Part shown: positions 45,404 to 54,136 of the stretch, one piece after another
How the letters are laid out: the number at the start of each line of letters is the position of its first letter
Numbering within the stretch: position 1 is the stretch's first letter
Assembly: GCA_027486835.1 (NCBI GenBank)
Contig: JAIXOJ010000191.1
Coordinates: 1 to 64,000, forward strand
Length of the DNA: 64,000 bases
DNA from: Chitinophagaceae bacterium
GTDB lineage: Bacteria; Bacteroidota; Bacteroidia; Chitinophagales; Chitinophagaceae
Reading direction: 5' to 3'
Made by a program: the position numbers and the translations under genes
The notes under the pieces: generated by a model
Databases searched by the model: none
What the model was told of the DNA's origin: nothing
Seen by the model: only the letters and a program-made list of their open reading frames with translations

Positions 45404-48331
45404 ATGCTGAATAAGCCATTACATGAATTATCCATTGCCCTTGATGGGGAGTTGTTTTATAATGAAACGGCTCATCATCAAGGGCAATTATTGGCCTATT
45501 CCACCGATGCGTCAGTGTATCAGGAAAAGCCATTGGCTGTTGCGATACCTAAAAATGAGCAAGACATTGTTTTGCTCGTTGCATTTGCCAACCAGCATGG
45601 CAAAACATTGATCCCACGAGCTGCCGGCACTTCCTTGGCGGGGCAAGTGGTAGGGAATGGTATTGTGGTAGATACTTCTCATTATTTCCAGCAAATCCTA
45701 GAAGTGAATGTGGCGGAGCGTTGGGTTCGTGTGCAACCTGGCGTAATAAGGGATGATTTAAACAAACACTTGAAGCCCTTCGGACTCATGTTTGGTCCGG
45801 AAACATCCACTGCAAACCGTGCAATGATTGGAGGTATGGTGGGCAATAATTCCTGTGGCCTACATAGCATAGTTTGGGGTAGTGTAAGAGACCATTTATT
45901 GGAAGTAAAAGTGGTGTTAAGTGATGGAAGCTTGGCAACGATCAATGAAAATGTGGCAACGGAAGCCCACGAAAACAAGCCCGAACTTTTAAAACAGATA
46001 GAGCAGGACTTGCTGCTACTATTAAATAATACCCAATCAAAGGAGACCATACAAACCAACTTTCCGAAAAAAACAGTCGTAAGGCGAAATACAGGTTATG
46101 CCTTGGATGCAATAGTATCCATGCAACCAATTAACCCAGATGGGGCAGCCCTCAATCTTTCCAAACTCATTGCAGGTTCAGAAGGCACTTTGGCTATTTT
46201 AACCGAATGCAAATTGCAATTGCTACCGCTACCACCAAAGTTTGCGGCATTGATTTGCGTGCATTGTCGCTCCATAAAAGAATCGCTGATTGCCAATCGA
46301 TTGGCATTGCCTTTTCAGCCGATGTCTTCCGAGCTGGTGGATAAGTGCATTTTAGATTATACCATTGGACATCCTGTATATGCAAGGAATCGTTTCTTTA
46401 TATCGGGCGACCCAGAAGCAATATTAATGGTGGAGTTTATGGCGGATTCTGTGGAGGAATTGAACCAGAAATCCCAAGAATTAATTACCGCTTTAAAGGA
46501 AGAAAATTGCGGTTATGCCTATCCCGTTTTACATGATAATGAAGCCCTTTTGGCTTGGGATTTAAGAAAAGCGGGACTTGGACTTTTGCGAAATGCGGCG
46601 GGTGATGCCCAACCAGTAAACCTAATTGAAGATTGTGCAGTTGCACCGGAAGACCTTCCTGCCTATATTGAAGACTTACAAAAAATACTGGCTCGATACA
46701 ACGTAAAAGCCTCGTATTATGCACATGCTGGTGCGGGCGAATTGCATGTGGAACCCATGCTGGATTTAAAAACCAAAGCAGGTGTTTTTATTTTCAGAAG
46801 TATATTAAAAGAGACGGCTGGCCTCATTAAAAAATACCAAGGTTCACTTTCGGGAGAACATGGAGATGGTAGGTTGCGTGGCGAATTTATTGGCAGCGTA
46901 ATGGGTGAGGAAGTGATGACCCTCTTTAAGGCAACAAAAAGAATTTTTGACCCCAATAATATTTTCAATGCTGGCAAGATTGTCAATACTCCAGCTATGG
47001 ACACCCATTTGCGGATGAAGCAGGATTTGCCTCCCATTCAGATTCCTACAAATTTTCAGTTCAGTGGTGATGGGGGCATTCTGAAATTGGCCGAGAAATG
47101 TTCTGGTTCGGGCGATTGCAGGCGAAGTGCTGTGTCCACGGGTTTGATGTGTCCCAGCTATATGGCTACAAGAAATGAATTTGACACTACCCGTGCTAGG
47201 GCAAACGTGTTAAGGCAATTTTTGGGAAATCCCGACGATGCCAATCCTTTCAACCACCAAGAGATTAAGGAAGTGATGGACTTGTGCCTTAGCTGCAAGG
47301 GTTGCAAAACAGAATGCCCTTCTGGCGTGGACATTACTAAGATGAAAGCCGAGTTTTTACAACATTATTATGATAAAAATGGTACGCCCCTTCGAGCCAA
47401 ACTCATTGGCAACTTTTCTTCCCAAATGCAGTTGGCTGCTATCATGCCCTCGCTGTACAACAAACTCATTACCACTCCTTTTATTGGCAAAAAAATCAAC
47501 CAATTAATTGGTTTTCATCCAGAACGTTCCATGCCTTTATTGGAAAAAGAAACGCTTGTAAAATGGGTGGCAGGAAGACCGAAAAGCAAATCTAAATTAA
47601 AAAAAGTCTATCTTTTTGTAGATGAGTTTACCAACTATCTCGATGTGTCCATCGGCAAAAAAACCATCCTATTGCTAGAACAATTGGGCTATGAAGTGCT
47701 TATTCCCAACCATAAGGAAAGCGGCAGGACTTTTTTATCTAAAGGCATGGTGCGCAAAGCAAAAGCAATAGTGAATGAAAACATTCAATTATTGGCACCG
47801 CTTGTTTCCGCTCAAACACCATTGATAGGCATTGAACCCTCTGCCATTCTCACCCTTAGGGACGAATACAAAGATTTGGCAGAACCCGCATTGTTGGAAT
47901 CAGCAAAGCATTTGGCGGCAAATACCTATACAATAGAAGAGTTTTTGTATCAAGAAATGCAACGTGGGGCTATTGATCAAACACTTTTTACCAGCGAACA
48001 TAAAACCATTGTTTTTCACTCCCATTGCTACCAAAAAGTGTTGTCTTCTTCAAAATATGCAGCTTTTGTGTTGGGCTTTCCCACCAACTACGAAGTGAAG
48101 GAAATACCCTCTGGTTGTTGCGGCATGGCGGGTGCTTTTGGCTACGAGACAGAGCATTTCGAAGTATCCCAAAAAGTAGGCGAGTTGGTTTTGTTCCCCT
48201 ATTTGCGCAATGTTGCAAAAGAGGTGGCAGTGGTGGCTGCTGGTACATCTTGTCGCCATCAAATAAAAGACGGCTTGGCCATGAAGGCTTTGCACCCTGT
48301 GGAAATATTATTCGATGCATTGTTGTCGTAA
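45404..48331 (+). CDS. Fused FAD-linked oxidase and Fe-S (GlcD-GlcF type) dehydrogenase
   Basis: 975 residues. The N-terminal FAD_binding_4 domain has PRAAGTSLAGQVVGNGIVVDT and FGPETSTANRAMIGGMVGNN. The C-terminal oxidase half carries LSGEHGDGRLRGEF (about residue 482). It is followed by a dicluster ferredoxin domain with Cys groups CSGSGDCRRS...CPSY (about 565) and CLSCKGCKTECPSG (about 627), and a CCG-type heterodisulfide-reductase domain with SGCCGMAGAFG and GTSCRHQI. Such fusions are D-lactate, D-2-hydroxyglutarate or glycolate dehydrogenases feeding the quinone pool. In the uronate operon it may oxidise a 2-hydroxy acid made from the aldehyde product of KDG cleavage. This is a guess, since specificity cannot be read here. 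It is 40 bp before uxuA. Confidence 0.88.
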   Translation: MLNKPLHELSIALDGELFYNETAHHQGQLLAYSTDASVYQEKPLAVAIPKNEQDIVLLVAFANQHGKTLIPRAAGTSLAGQVVGNGIVVDTSHYFQQILEVNVAERWVRVQPGVIRDDLNKHLKPFGLMFGPETSTANRAMIGGMVGNNSCGLHSIVWGSVRDHLLEVKVVLSDGSLATINENVATEAHENKPELLKQIEQDLLLLLNNTQSKETIQTNFPKKTVVRRNTGYALDAIVSMQPINPDGAALNLSKLIAGSEGTLAILTECKLQLLPLPPKFAALICVHCRSIKESLIANRLALPFQPMSSELVDKCILDYTIGHPVYARNRFFISGDPEAILMVEFMADSVEELNQKSQELITALKEENCGYAYPVLHDNEALLAWDLRKAGLGLLRNAAGDAQPVNLIEDCAVAPEDLPAYIEDLQKILARYNVKASYYAHAGAGELHVEPMLDLKTKAGVFIFRSILKETAGLIKKYQGSLSGEHGDGRLRGEFIGSVMGEEVMTLFKATKRIFDPNNIFNAGKIVNTPAMDTHLRMKQDLPPIQIPTNFQFSGDGGILKLAEKCSGSGDCRRSAVSTGLMCPSYMATRNEFDTTRARANVLRQFLGNPDDANPFNHQEIKEVMDLCLSCKGCKTECPSGVDITKMKAEFLQHYYDKNGTPLRAKLIGNFSSQMQLAAIMPSLYNKLITTPFIGKKINQLIGFHPERSMPLLEKETLVKWVAGRPKSKSKLKKVYLFVDEFTNYLDVSIGKKTILLLEQLGYEVLIPNHKESGRTFLSKGMVRKAKAIVNENIQLLAPLVSAQTPLIGIEPSAILTLRDEYKDLAEPALLESAKHLAANTYTIEEFLYQEMQRGAIDQTLFTSEHKTIVFHSHCYQKVLSSSKYAAFVLGFPTNYEVKEIPSGCCGMAGAFGYETEHFEVSQKVGELVLFPYLRNVAKEVAVVAAGTSCRHQIKDGLAMKALHPVEILFDALLS

Positions 48332-48333
48332 AC

Positions 48334-48349
48334 ACGCAATGAATTGCGT
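48334..48349. repeat. Short palindrome between the dehydrogenase gene and uxuA
   Basis: ACGCAAT-GA-ATTGCGT is a 7-bp perfect stem followed by CTCTACC. Sequences of this type are widely scattered in Bacteroidota genomes. Here it fills the 40-bp gap before uxuA. Confidence 0.6.
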
Positions 48350-48371
48350 CTCTACCAAATAAATTATTATC

Positions 48372-49343
48372 ATGAAATTATCTTTTTTATTTTTTGGCAA
48401 TACACCCGACGAAAAATGGCAACTCTGTAACCAGATGGGTATTCAATATGCCATTGGCAAACTAGCCCCAGAAATTACAGGCAAATTACCACCTTGGGAT
48501 TTAGAAGCACTTAAAGCGGCAAAAGCAATCTATCAAGCCAATGGCTTTCAGCTTATTGGTTTAGAAGGCGACCAGTTTGACATGAATCGCATCAAATTTG
48601 GATTGCCTGGCAGGGATGAAGACATTGATTTGTACAAAAAGATGTTGGTGAATATGGGTCAACTCGGCATCAACTTGCTTTGCTACAATTTTATGGCGGG
48701 CATTGGTTGGTACCGCACCGAAACCAATCTTTCCGAAAGGGGAGGAGCTTTCGTAAGCGGTTTTGACACAACCATTGCCAATCAGCAACCATTAACCGAA
48801 TATGGAATCGTGAGCGAGGAGACAATTTGGAACAACTACCAATATTTTATCCAGCAAGTAATACCCGTGGCAGAACAAGCAGGTGTGAAAATGGCATTGC
48901 ATCCCGACGATCCCCCTGTTTCGCCCTTGCGAGGAATTGGTAGAATATTTATCAATGCCGATGGAATAAGAAAAGCTTTGGCACTCACCAACAGCCCGTC
49001 CCACGGATTAACCTTTTGCCAAGGCACATACACCACCATGGGCGAGGATGTACCCGCATTAATTGAGGAGTTTAAAGACCGCATACATTTTGTACATATT
49101 CGTGATGTAGTAGGTACACCCAATCATTTTAGAGAAACCTTCCACGACAATGGCCCAACGGATATGGTCGCCCTATTCAAAGCCTATAAAGCCATTGGTT
49201 TCAAAGGCCCCATCCGCTCCGACCATGTACCCACCATGGCTGGCGAAAGCAACCAACAGCACGGCTATGCCATGAAAGGCAACCTGTTTGGCATTGGCTA
49301 TATGAAAGGAATTATGGAGGCATTGGAAATGGAAATAGAATAA
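48372..49343 (+). CDS. uxuA: Mannonate dehydratase UxuA
   Basis: 323 residues, a compact form of UxuA (the E. coli protein is about 394). Characteristic segments are KLPPWDLEAL, LCYNFMAGIGWYRT, the metal-site pieces MALHPDDPP, TFCQGTYTTMG and IHFVHIRDV, and the closing SDHVPTMAGE. It dehydrates D-mannonate to KDG in the cytoplasm with a divalent metal. It is the last gene of the second block, 40 bp after the dehydrogenase gene. A short hairpin (TGACTTT...AAAGTCA, 49360-49380) follows and may help end the transcript. UxaC, the SDR and UxuA form a complete glucuronate-to-KDG route, which confirms that the cluster's substrate contains glucuronate or a related uronate. Confidence 0.94.
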   Translation: MKLSFLFFGNTPDEKWQLCNQMGIQYAIGKLAPEITGKLPPWDLEALKAAKAIYQANGFQLIGLEGDQFDMNRIKFGLPGRDEDIDLYKKMLVNMGQLGINLLCYNFMAGIGWYRTETNLSERGGAFVSGFDTTIANQQPLTEYGIVSEETIWNNYQYFIQQVIPVAEQAGVKMALHPDDPPVSPLRGIGRIFINADGIRKALALTNSPSHGLTFCQGTYTTMGEDVPALIEEFKDRIHFVHIRDVVGTPNHFRETFHDNGPTDMVALFKAYKAIGFKGPIRSDHVPTMAGESNQQHGYAMKGNLFGIGYMKGIMEALEMEIE

Positions 49344-49433
49344 GGTACGGGTAGTTATTATGACTTTGCAATAAAGTCAATCTAATAACATGTCTTTCCT
49401 GCAATAAACACCCTAGCTAAATTACCTCAGTCA

Positions 49434-49690
49434 TCTGTTACACAACAGATGACTGTGCACGAATTACCTCAAGCATCTGTTGTGTAGCAGATGCCTGTCT
49501 AAGAAGTTTTTCGACCTTCTGTTGTGTAGCAGATGACTGTCCAAGAAGTTTTTCGGCCTTCTGTTGTGCAGCAGATGACTGTCTAAGAAGTTTTTCGACC
49601 TTCTGTTGTGTAGCAGATGACTGTCTAAGAAGTTTTTCGACCTTCTGTTGTATAGCAGATGACTGTCTAAGAATTTTTTCTTGAACTTCT
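49434..49690. repeat. Tandem array 6: six 42-bp units with alternating inverted repeats
   Basis: The anchor TCTG recurs at 49434, 49476, 49518, 49560, 49602 and 49644, exactly 42 bp apart. Unit 1 has CATCTGTTACACAACAGATG, an 8-bp stem. Later units keep CTGYTG...CAGCAG pairing through wobble or compensating bases (CTGTTGTGCAGCAG). The other half-unit has AGAAG...CTTCT around TTTTTCGAC. The array fills the gap after uxuA, together with a separate hairpin at 49743-49762. No gene is seen between 49344 and 50021. Confidence 0.92.
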
Positions 49691-49742
49691 CTTACTCAAG
49701 CTGATGAAGTAGTTTGGGTAAAGCATTTCGTCTTAATAGAAA

Positions 49743-49762
49743 AATGGGATTTCCAAATCCCA
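49743..49762. other. Short hairpin upstream of guaB
   Basis: ATGGGATTT-CC-AAATCCCAT is a 9-bp perfect stem with a 2-nt loop in non-coding DNA about 260 bp before guaB. No T tract follows. Confidence 0.5.
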
Positions 49763-50021
49763 TCTTCTTCAAGTTACACAATACCATTTTCTATTGTCAA
49801 GGCGGTAGCAACTACTACCATTCAATTATTTCTTTGCATTGTTATCCTAAAAATGAATACCCATTTTCAACACAATTACGATTGAACAAATAGCATTATT
49901 TGCAGTACTAAGAAAAGCAATAACACCAATTTGACTCTTTTAGCTTGCTTTTTTTGCTTTCGCAATCACCCTATCTTGCTTTTTGATTACCGGCATTAAG
50001 GTCTGCCATATATCTTTGCCT

Positions 50022-51524
50022 ATGGCATCAATAAAATCTACCGCTGCTAGCAAATCGGCTAGCTCAAGAATATTTGGCGTTGGGCTCACCTTTGACGATG
50101 TGTTGCTAATGCCTTCTTATAGCGAGATACTTCCTCGCGATGTGAATATTCAATCCCACCTCACCAAAGAAATCGTGCTAAATGTTCCAATGCTGTCTGC
50201 GGCAATGGATACCGTAACCGAAGCCAACTTGGCCATTGCATTAGCAAGAGAGGGCGGTATTGGCATACTGCATAAAAACATGAGCATTGAAAAACAAGCC
50301 GAGCAGGTGCGAAAAGTAAAAAGAAGCGAAAGCGGAATGATTATCGATCCGATTACGCTGACTGAAAATGCCACAGTTGCCGATGCATTACGATTGATGC
50401 GGGATAACAAAATTGGGGGTATCCCCATTGTGGATAACAACCAATTGCTAGTAGGGATATTGACCAATAGGGATTTGAGGTTTGAGATAGCCCATAAGAC
50501 CAAAAAAATTCGTGAGGTGATGACGGCTACTAACCTCATCACTGCTCCAGAAGGAACCGATTTGAAAAAGGCAGAAAAAATTTTACAGCAATATAAGATA
50601 GAAAAACTTCCTGTGGTGGACAAAAAAGGCCAATTGATTGGACTGATTACTTACCGCGATATTCTTCAACTTAACAATAACCCCAATGCAGTAAAGGACC
50701 AGTTTGGACGACTATTGGTGGGTGCTGCATTGGGCATTACAAAAGATTTGCTGGATAGAGCAGCAGCATTGTTGCATGTGGGGGTAGATGTAGTAACCTT
50801 AGACAGTGCCCATGGGCATACTTTGGGCGTGATTGAATCCTTAAAAACGCTACGAAAAAACTTTAAAAGTTTACAAATCATAGCTGGTAATGTAGGTACC
50901 GGAGAAGGAGCAAAGGCATTAGCACAGGCTGGTGCGGATGCGGTGAAAGTGGGAATTGGCCCAGGCTCCATTTGTACTACAAGGATAGTAGCTGGTGCAG
51001 GGGTACCACAGCTCACTGCCATTATGGAGGCAACAAAAGCGTTGAAGGCAAAAAATATTCCTGTAATTGCCGATGGGGGCATCCGCTACACGGGCGATAT
51101 GGTAAAGGCACTGGCTGCTGGTGCTAATGCCGTAATGATGGGTAGTGTGTTTGCGGGAGTGGAAGAAAGCCCCGGCGAAACCATCATTTTTGAAGCGAGG
51201 AAGTATAAAGAATACCGAGGAATGGGCAGCTTAGGCGCCATGAGCCAAGGCAGTAGCGATCGCTATTTCCAAGATGTGGAGGACGACCTGAAAAAATTAG
51301 TACCCGAAGGCATTGAAGGGCGAGTGGCCTATAAAGGCAGCTTGAGCGAAATTGTATATCAATATGCAGGTGGTTTAAGGGCTGGAATGGGTTATTGTGG
51401 TGCAAAAACTATAAAGGAATTGCAAAAAGCCACTTTTGTACAAATAACCAATGCTGGTATGCGCGAAAGCCATGCACACGATGTGGATATTACTAAAGAA
51501 GCACCTAATTATAGTAGGAAATAG
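50022..51524 (+). CDS. guaB: IMP dehydrogenase GuaB
   Basis: 500 residues from [11 protein letters not shown]. The frame opens 13 codons earlier, but this start gives the usual short leader before [25 protein letters not shown] pair of CBS domains (about 110-230) interrupts the barrel. The catalytic loop is [15 protein letters not shown] with the active-site Cys, and the flap contains [13 protein letters not shown] with the RY pair. It oxidises IMP to XMP with NAD+, the committed step of guanine nucleotide synthesis. It is a housekeeping gene unrelated to the neighbouring catabolic operon, followed by a strong bidirectional terminator. Confidence 0.97.
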   Translation: MASIKSTAASKSASSRIFGVGLTFDDVLLMPSYSEILPRDVNIQSHLTKEIVLNVPMLSAAMDTVTEANLAIALAREGGIGILHKNMSIEKQAEQVRKVKRSESGMIIDPITLTENATVADALRLMRDNKIGGIPIVDNNQLLVGILTNRDLRFEIAHKTKKIREVMTATNLITAPEGTDLKKAEKILQQYKIEKLPVVDKKGQLIGLITYRDILQLNNNPNAVKDQFGRLLVGAALGITKDLLDRAAALLHVGVDVVTLDSAHGHTLGVIESLKTLRKNFKSLQIIAGNVGTGEGAKALAQAGADAVKVGIGPGSICTTRIVAGAGVPQLTAIMEATKALKAKNIPVIADGGIRYTGDMVKALAAGANAVMMGSVFAGVEESPGETIIFEARKYKEYRGMGSLGAMSQGSSDRYFQDVEDDLKKLVPEGIEGRVAYKGSLSEIVYQYAGGLRAGMGYCGAKTIKELQKATFVQITNAGMRESHAHDVDITKEAPNYSRK

Positions 51525-51590
51525 TGGTTGGGTTTACGACCACTACTGGGAATAACGAGTAGGTTCATTGGAGCCAATTGAATAACAAAT

Positions 51591-51645
51591 AATGCCCGAA
51601 AGCCAATCTGATAACTCATCAGTTAGGCTTTCGGGCATTGTTTTT
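51591..51645. terminator. Bidirectional terminator between guaB and the PIN gene
   Basis: AATGCCCGAAAGCC and GGCTTTCGGGCATT form a 14-bp perfect stem, followed by GTTTTT on the plus strand and ATTATTTGTT on the minus strand. It serves both convergent genes. Confidence 0.92.
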
Positions 51646-51649
51646 AACG

Positions 51650-52093
51650 TTAGGGGTAATAATATTCTATTGTGGATTTTCTTTTTAGAACATCATTAAA
51701 GTCTTTATAGTTGAACGTAACTAGATAATCTATTTTAAGGTTTTCGTCAGCTAACATCTGCCTTATTACTCCGTCCCCTAGACTAATATTCCAATCTTTT
51801 TCCTTTGATTTAGCCATAGAATAAATTAATGCTTGTTCCTTGTAATTGCTGTCATCAATTTTTGTTACGGTTGGTTTTTGTAAGAACCGCTCAAATCGTT
51901 CAATCCATGGTTTTTCTGACAGAAAACTTGTATTCAAAACTTCATATAACGTAGGCCATGGAACAATTAAAGGGGAGTTCTCGATTTTGCTAAACATGGC
52001 AATGGCTTGCTCATGATATTGATCTGCTTTGTCATAAATAGCATACCAGAATCCAGTATCTATCAAAAAGGTTTTAGGAATGAAAGGAGCCAT
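51650..52093 (-). CDS. PIN-domain protein (VapC-like RNase)
   Basis: 147 residues. The PIN fold acidic residues are visible: Asp in FLIDTGFWYAIYD, Glu in TLYEVLN, Asp in ISLGDGVIRQML and a further Asp in TFNYKDFNDVL. VapC-type PIN proteins cut RNA, often tRNA, and act as toxins. The start codon is 2 bp after the stop of the 104-residue gene upstream, so they form one transcription unit. The partner does not resemble the usual DNA-binding VapB antitoxins. Whether this is a toxin-antitoxin pair is therefore open. It might instead be a housekeeping or defence nuclease. Confidence 0.8.
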   Translation of the reverse strand: MAPFIPKTFLIDTGFWYAIYDKADQYHEQAIAMFSKIENSPLIVPWPTLYEVLNTSFLSEKPWIERFERFLQKPTVTKIDDSNYKEQALIYSMAKSKEKDWNISLGDGVIRQMLADENLKIDYLVTFNYKDFNDVLKRKSTIEYYYP

Positions 52094-52095
52094 AG

Positions 52096-52410
52096 TTAAA
52101 CATCGCTTTGATTATTTTCTTCCATTGAATACCCTACCCATGGCGCCCTTTTTCTTCCACCAATAATAAAACCTGCCTCTAAGGGATTGGTACAAAAAAG
52201 ATAGACCCTATCCGTTTTTTTTAATTGGACTTGTCCTTTTAAATCGTTAGTTACATACTCTTTTAAATCACCAGTAAATTCATAGTCTTTTAAAACAGCC
52301 ACGCTGTCTCCACATTCTTCTGCTTTATGATTATCCAACCAGGTGTAAAGACTTTCGTAATCTCCGTTTATCCCTAAATCATAAGAAATCCAAATTTTCG
52401 TTTTTTCCAT
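52096..52410 (-). CDS. Small Cas2/SinR-like protein, partner of the PIN gene
   Basis: 104 residues. The N-terminus reads IWISYDLGINGDYESLYTWL, followed by an ECGDSVAVLKDY strand and DRVYLFC near residue 70. An order of beta, alpha, beta, beta, alpha, beta beginning with a YDL motif recalls the ferredoxin-like fold of Cas2, VapD and SinR-type proteins, though sequence similarity is low and no family can be named firmly. It is immediately upstream of the PIN gene and surely co-transcribed. It could be the antitoxin or a second effector. No CRISPR array or cas gene is in the window. Confidence 0.6.
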   Translation of the reverse strand: MEKTKIWISYDLGINGDYESLYTWLDNHKAEECGDSVAVLKDYEFTGDLKEYVTNDLKGQVQLKKTDRVYLFCTNPLEAGFIIGGRKRAPWVGYSMEENNQSDV

Positions 52411-52718
52411 TTTAAAATCATTTTTAGTATTGAGTTATTTTAGTAATGAAAGGTTAAGAATAAGGCATTGCTAATTAAGCTATCCCTTGTAAATCGGTGA
52501 CATAAAAATAGAGCCACATGGCTATTTTGTCCATGCGAAAATAGGGCTTTTATATATTCTCATTATTTGAGAGGTTTAAGGAAAAGAGTAAGAATTGCTC
52601 CGATTATTTGATAGTAGTACGCATGTCATTTTTGAATAGGTCAATTGCAACACACAGCACGCAGATTACAATTTTGCGGAAAAGCAAAAGGAAACCTACT
52701 GTTGATTGCGAAATGATA
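52411..52718. other. 308-bp gap with one imperfect hairpin
   Basis: No gene is seen. An imperfect inverted repeat (AAAATAG...GGCTATTTT, about 52505-52530) lies about 190 bp past the SRPBCC stop codon and may contribute to termination. Confidence 0.5.
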
Positions 52719-53177
52719 TTATGCTTCGCAAATTTCTTTCAGTTTGTCGAGTGCCTTAGGGTAGGTCTGGTTCATGAAATCTGAAAAATCCTCCGTGGTG
52801 TCTAAATCAACCGTAACGGTTGTAGTTCCATTATTTTCTACGAACGTATAATTTTCCAATCCGTTTGCCCATTTTTCTACGTCTGGTCCATCTGTAATTT
52901 CCTTGTCCGCTTTTATTAGTCCATAATGTTGAATCGAAACAAATTGGTAAGGTATGTTTTCTACTATTCTGGAAACCAAGCCTCCCTTTTCTCCATGCTC
53001 ATCTACCCCAATAAATAAAATTTTGCTCCCCTTTTCCCAACTACCTTCATAGGAGGATGTAGGGTTAAAAACGGCAGTCCATTGCTCATAAGTTGTTTTA
53101 GAATTAATGCCAAGCATAAAATCATAAACCTTAGTCATTGAGGCATTGATGTTTACATTGAATTGTAACTTTTCCAT
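52719..53177 (-). CDS. SRPBCC/AHSA1-like protein
   Basis: 152 residues of the START/SRPBCC fold, starting MEKLQFNVNINASMTKVYDFM. The pattern continues with TYEQWTAVFNPTSSYEGSW, GLVSRIVENIPYQFVSIQHYG and ends TYPKALDKLKEICEA, the usual AHSA1-like C-terminal helix. Proteins of this family bind hydrophobic ligands or partner proteins. No reaction can be assigned. It stands alone on the minus strand with no clear operon partner. Confidence 0.85.
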   Translation of the reverse strand: MEKLQFNVNINASMTKVYDFMLGINSKTTYEQWTAVFNPTSSYEGSWEKGSKILFIGVDEHGEKGGLVSRIVENIPYQFVSIQHYGLIKADKEITDGPDVEKWANGLENYTFVENNGTTTVTVDLDTTEDFSDFMNQTYPKALDKLKEICEA

Positions 53178-53314
53178 TTTTGTAGTATTTATTTAAATTA
53201 ATCTTTCTAGTTGTTATTTTCTGTGGTTGTAAGTGTATCAATAATTTATTTTTTCCACCCACATACCTAACGGCGAATATCAAGCTTTCTTTATTTCAAA
53301 GCACTCCCAGCTAA

Positions 53315-53887
53315 CTACCTACCACCATTCAATGACCCAAAATACTGATCAATCGTAGCTATTGCCAATTGTAACCGTGCTTCGTCATTACCTGAAATAA
53401 TGGCCCAAGGGGTGGATTGTCTGGTAAGCAATTGGTGATAAATATTAAATAGTTCTTTACGGTTGGCCTTATCAGGGTATTCTCGTAGTTCGTCTTTTAC
53501 CCAAGGCAAATCGGTATTGCACAAAAGATACAAATCATACTGCCTAAGGACAATTTGTCCTTCTATAAAAGGATGGCATTTTCCAAAAACATATTCGCAC
53601 CACACTTTCATCACGTGCATATCGGTATCGATAAATAAATATGGGAAATCAGTTCTACCTTCTGGTTGTTGCAAGTGTTCGATAGCAGCATCTTCAAGTG
53701 CTAGTTGGCCTTTGGCAATGTCGAGCAATTGTTCAAAATGATAATTGGTGCCGTGTTGTAATAAATAAGCCCGAGCATATTCCTCGCACCAAATAGTGCC
53801 ATAATGGGCGGCCAATTGGCTACAAAGGGTACTTTTTCCTGTTGATTCAGGGCCAAGAATGACAATTTTTCTGATGAGCTTATTCAA
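53315..53887 (-). CDS. NadR-like ribosylnicotinamide kinase (P-loop ATPase)
   Basis: 190 residues. The P-loop is KIVILGPESTGKSTLCSQLA, followed by WCEEYARAYLLQ, a Walker-B-like strand YLFIDTDMHVMKVWCEYVFG, and a lid region PWVKDELREYPDKANRKELF. This matches the C-terminal kinase domain of NadR without the adenylyltransferase domain. It phosphorylates nicotinamide riboside to NMN. The pnuC gene lies 249 bp upstream on the same strand, giving uptake plus trapping of nicotinamide riboside for NAD salvage. Confidence 0.87.
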   Translation of the reverse strand: MNKLIRKIVILGPESTGKSTLCSQLAAHYGTIWCEEYARAYLLQHGTNYHFEQLLDIAKGQLALEDAAIEHLQQPEGRTDFPYLFIDTDMHVMKVWCEYVFGKCHPFIEGQIVLRQYDLYLLCNTDLPWVKDELREYPDKANRKELFNIYHQLLTRQSTPWAIISGNDEARLQLAIATIDQYFGSLNGGR

Positions 53888-54136
53888 TTTAAAATGATGA
53901 ATTACGGGTTAAAGTTTAAGAACTAGCTATTTAAAGATGGGCAAAAAGCAAATTCAGGGGGTATTGCCACCAATGCACGAGTGGCGATTTAGACTTGTTG
54001 AATGCTACAAGTAGTGATTTTAGTCGCATTCGCTCCAATGGTACGAATCGTTGAATAATCCAAATTTATTTTAGGATTACGGAGCTAATTGAAAAAGTGA
54101 CATCTTGCTAACACTTTTTTAATAATTAGTGCCCAA

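Noticed and set aside
50011-50018. TATCTTTG just before guaB as a promoter for a leaderless transcript
   Set aside because: It lies only 3 bp before the start codon and no TTG is found 19 bp upstream, so it is probably a chance match.
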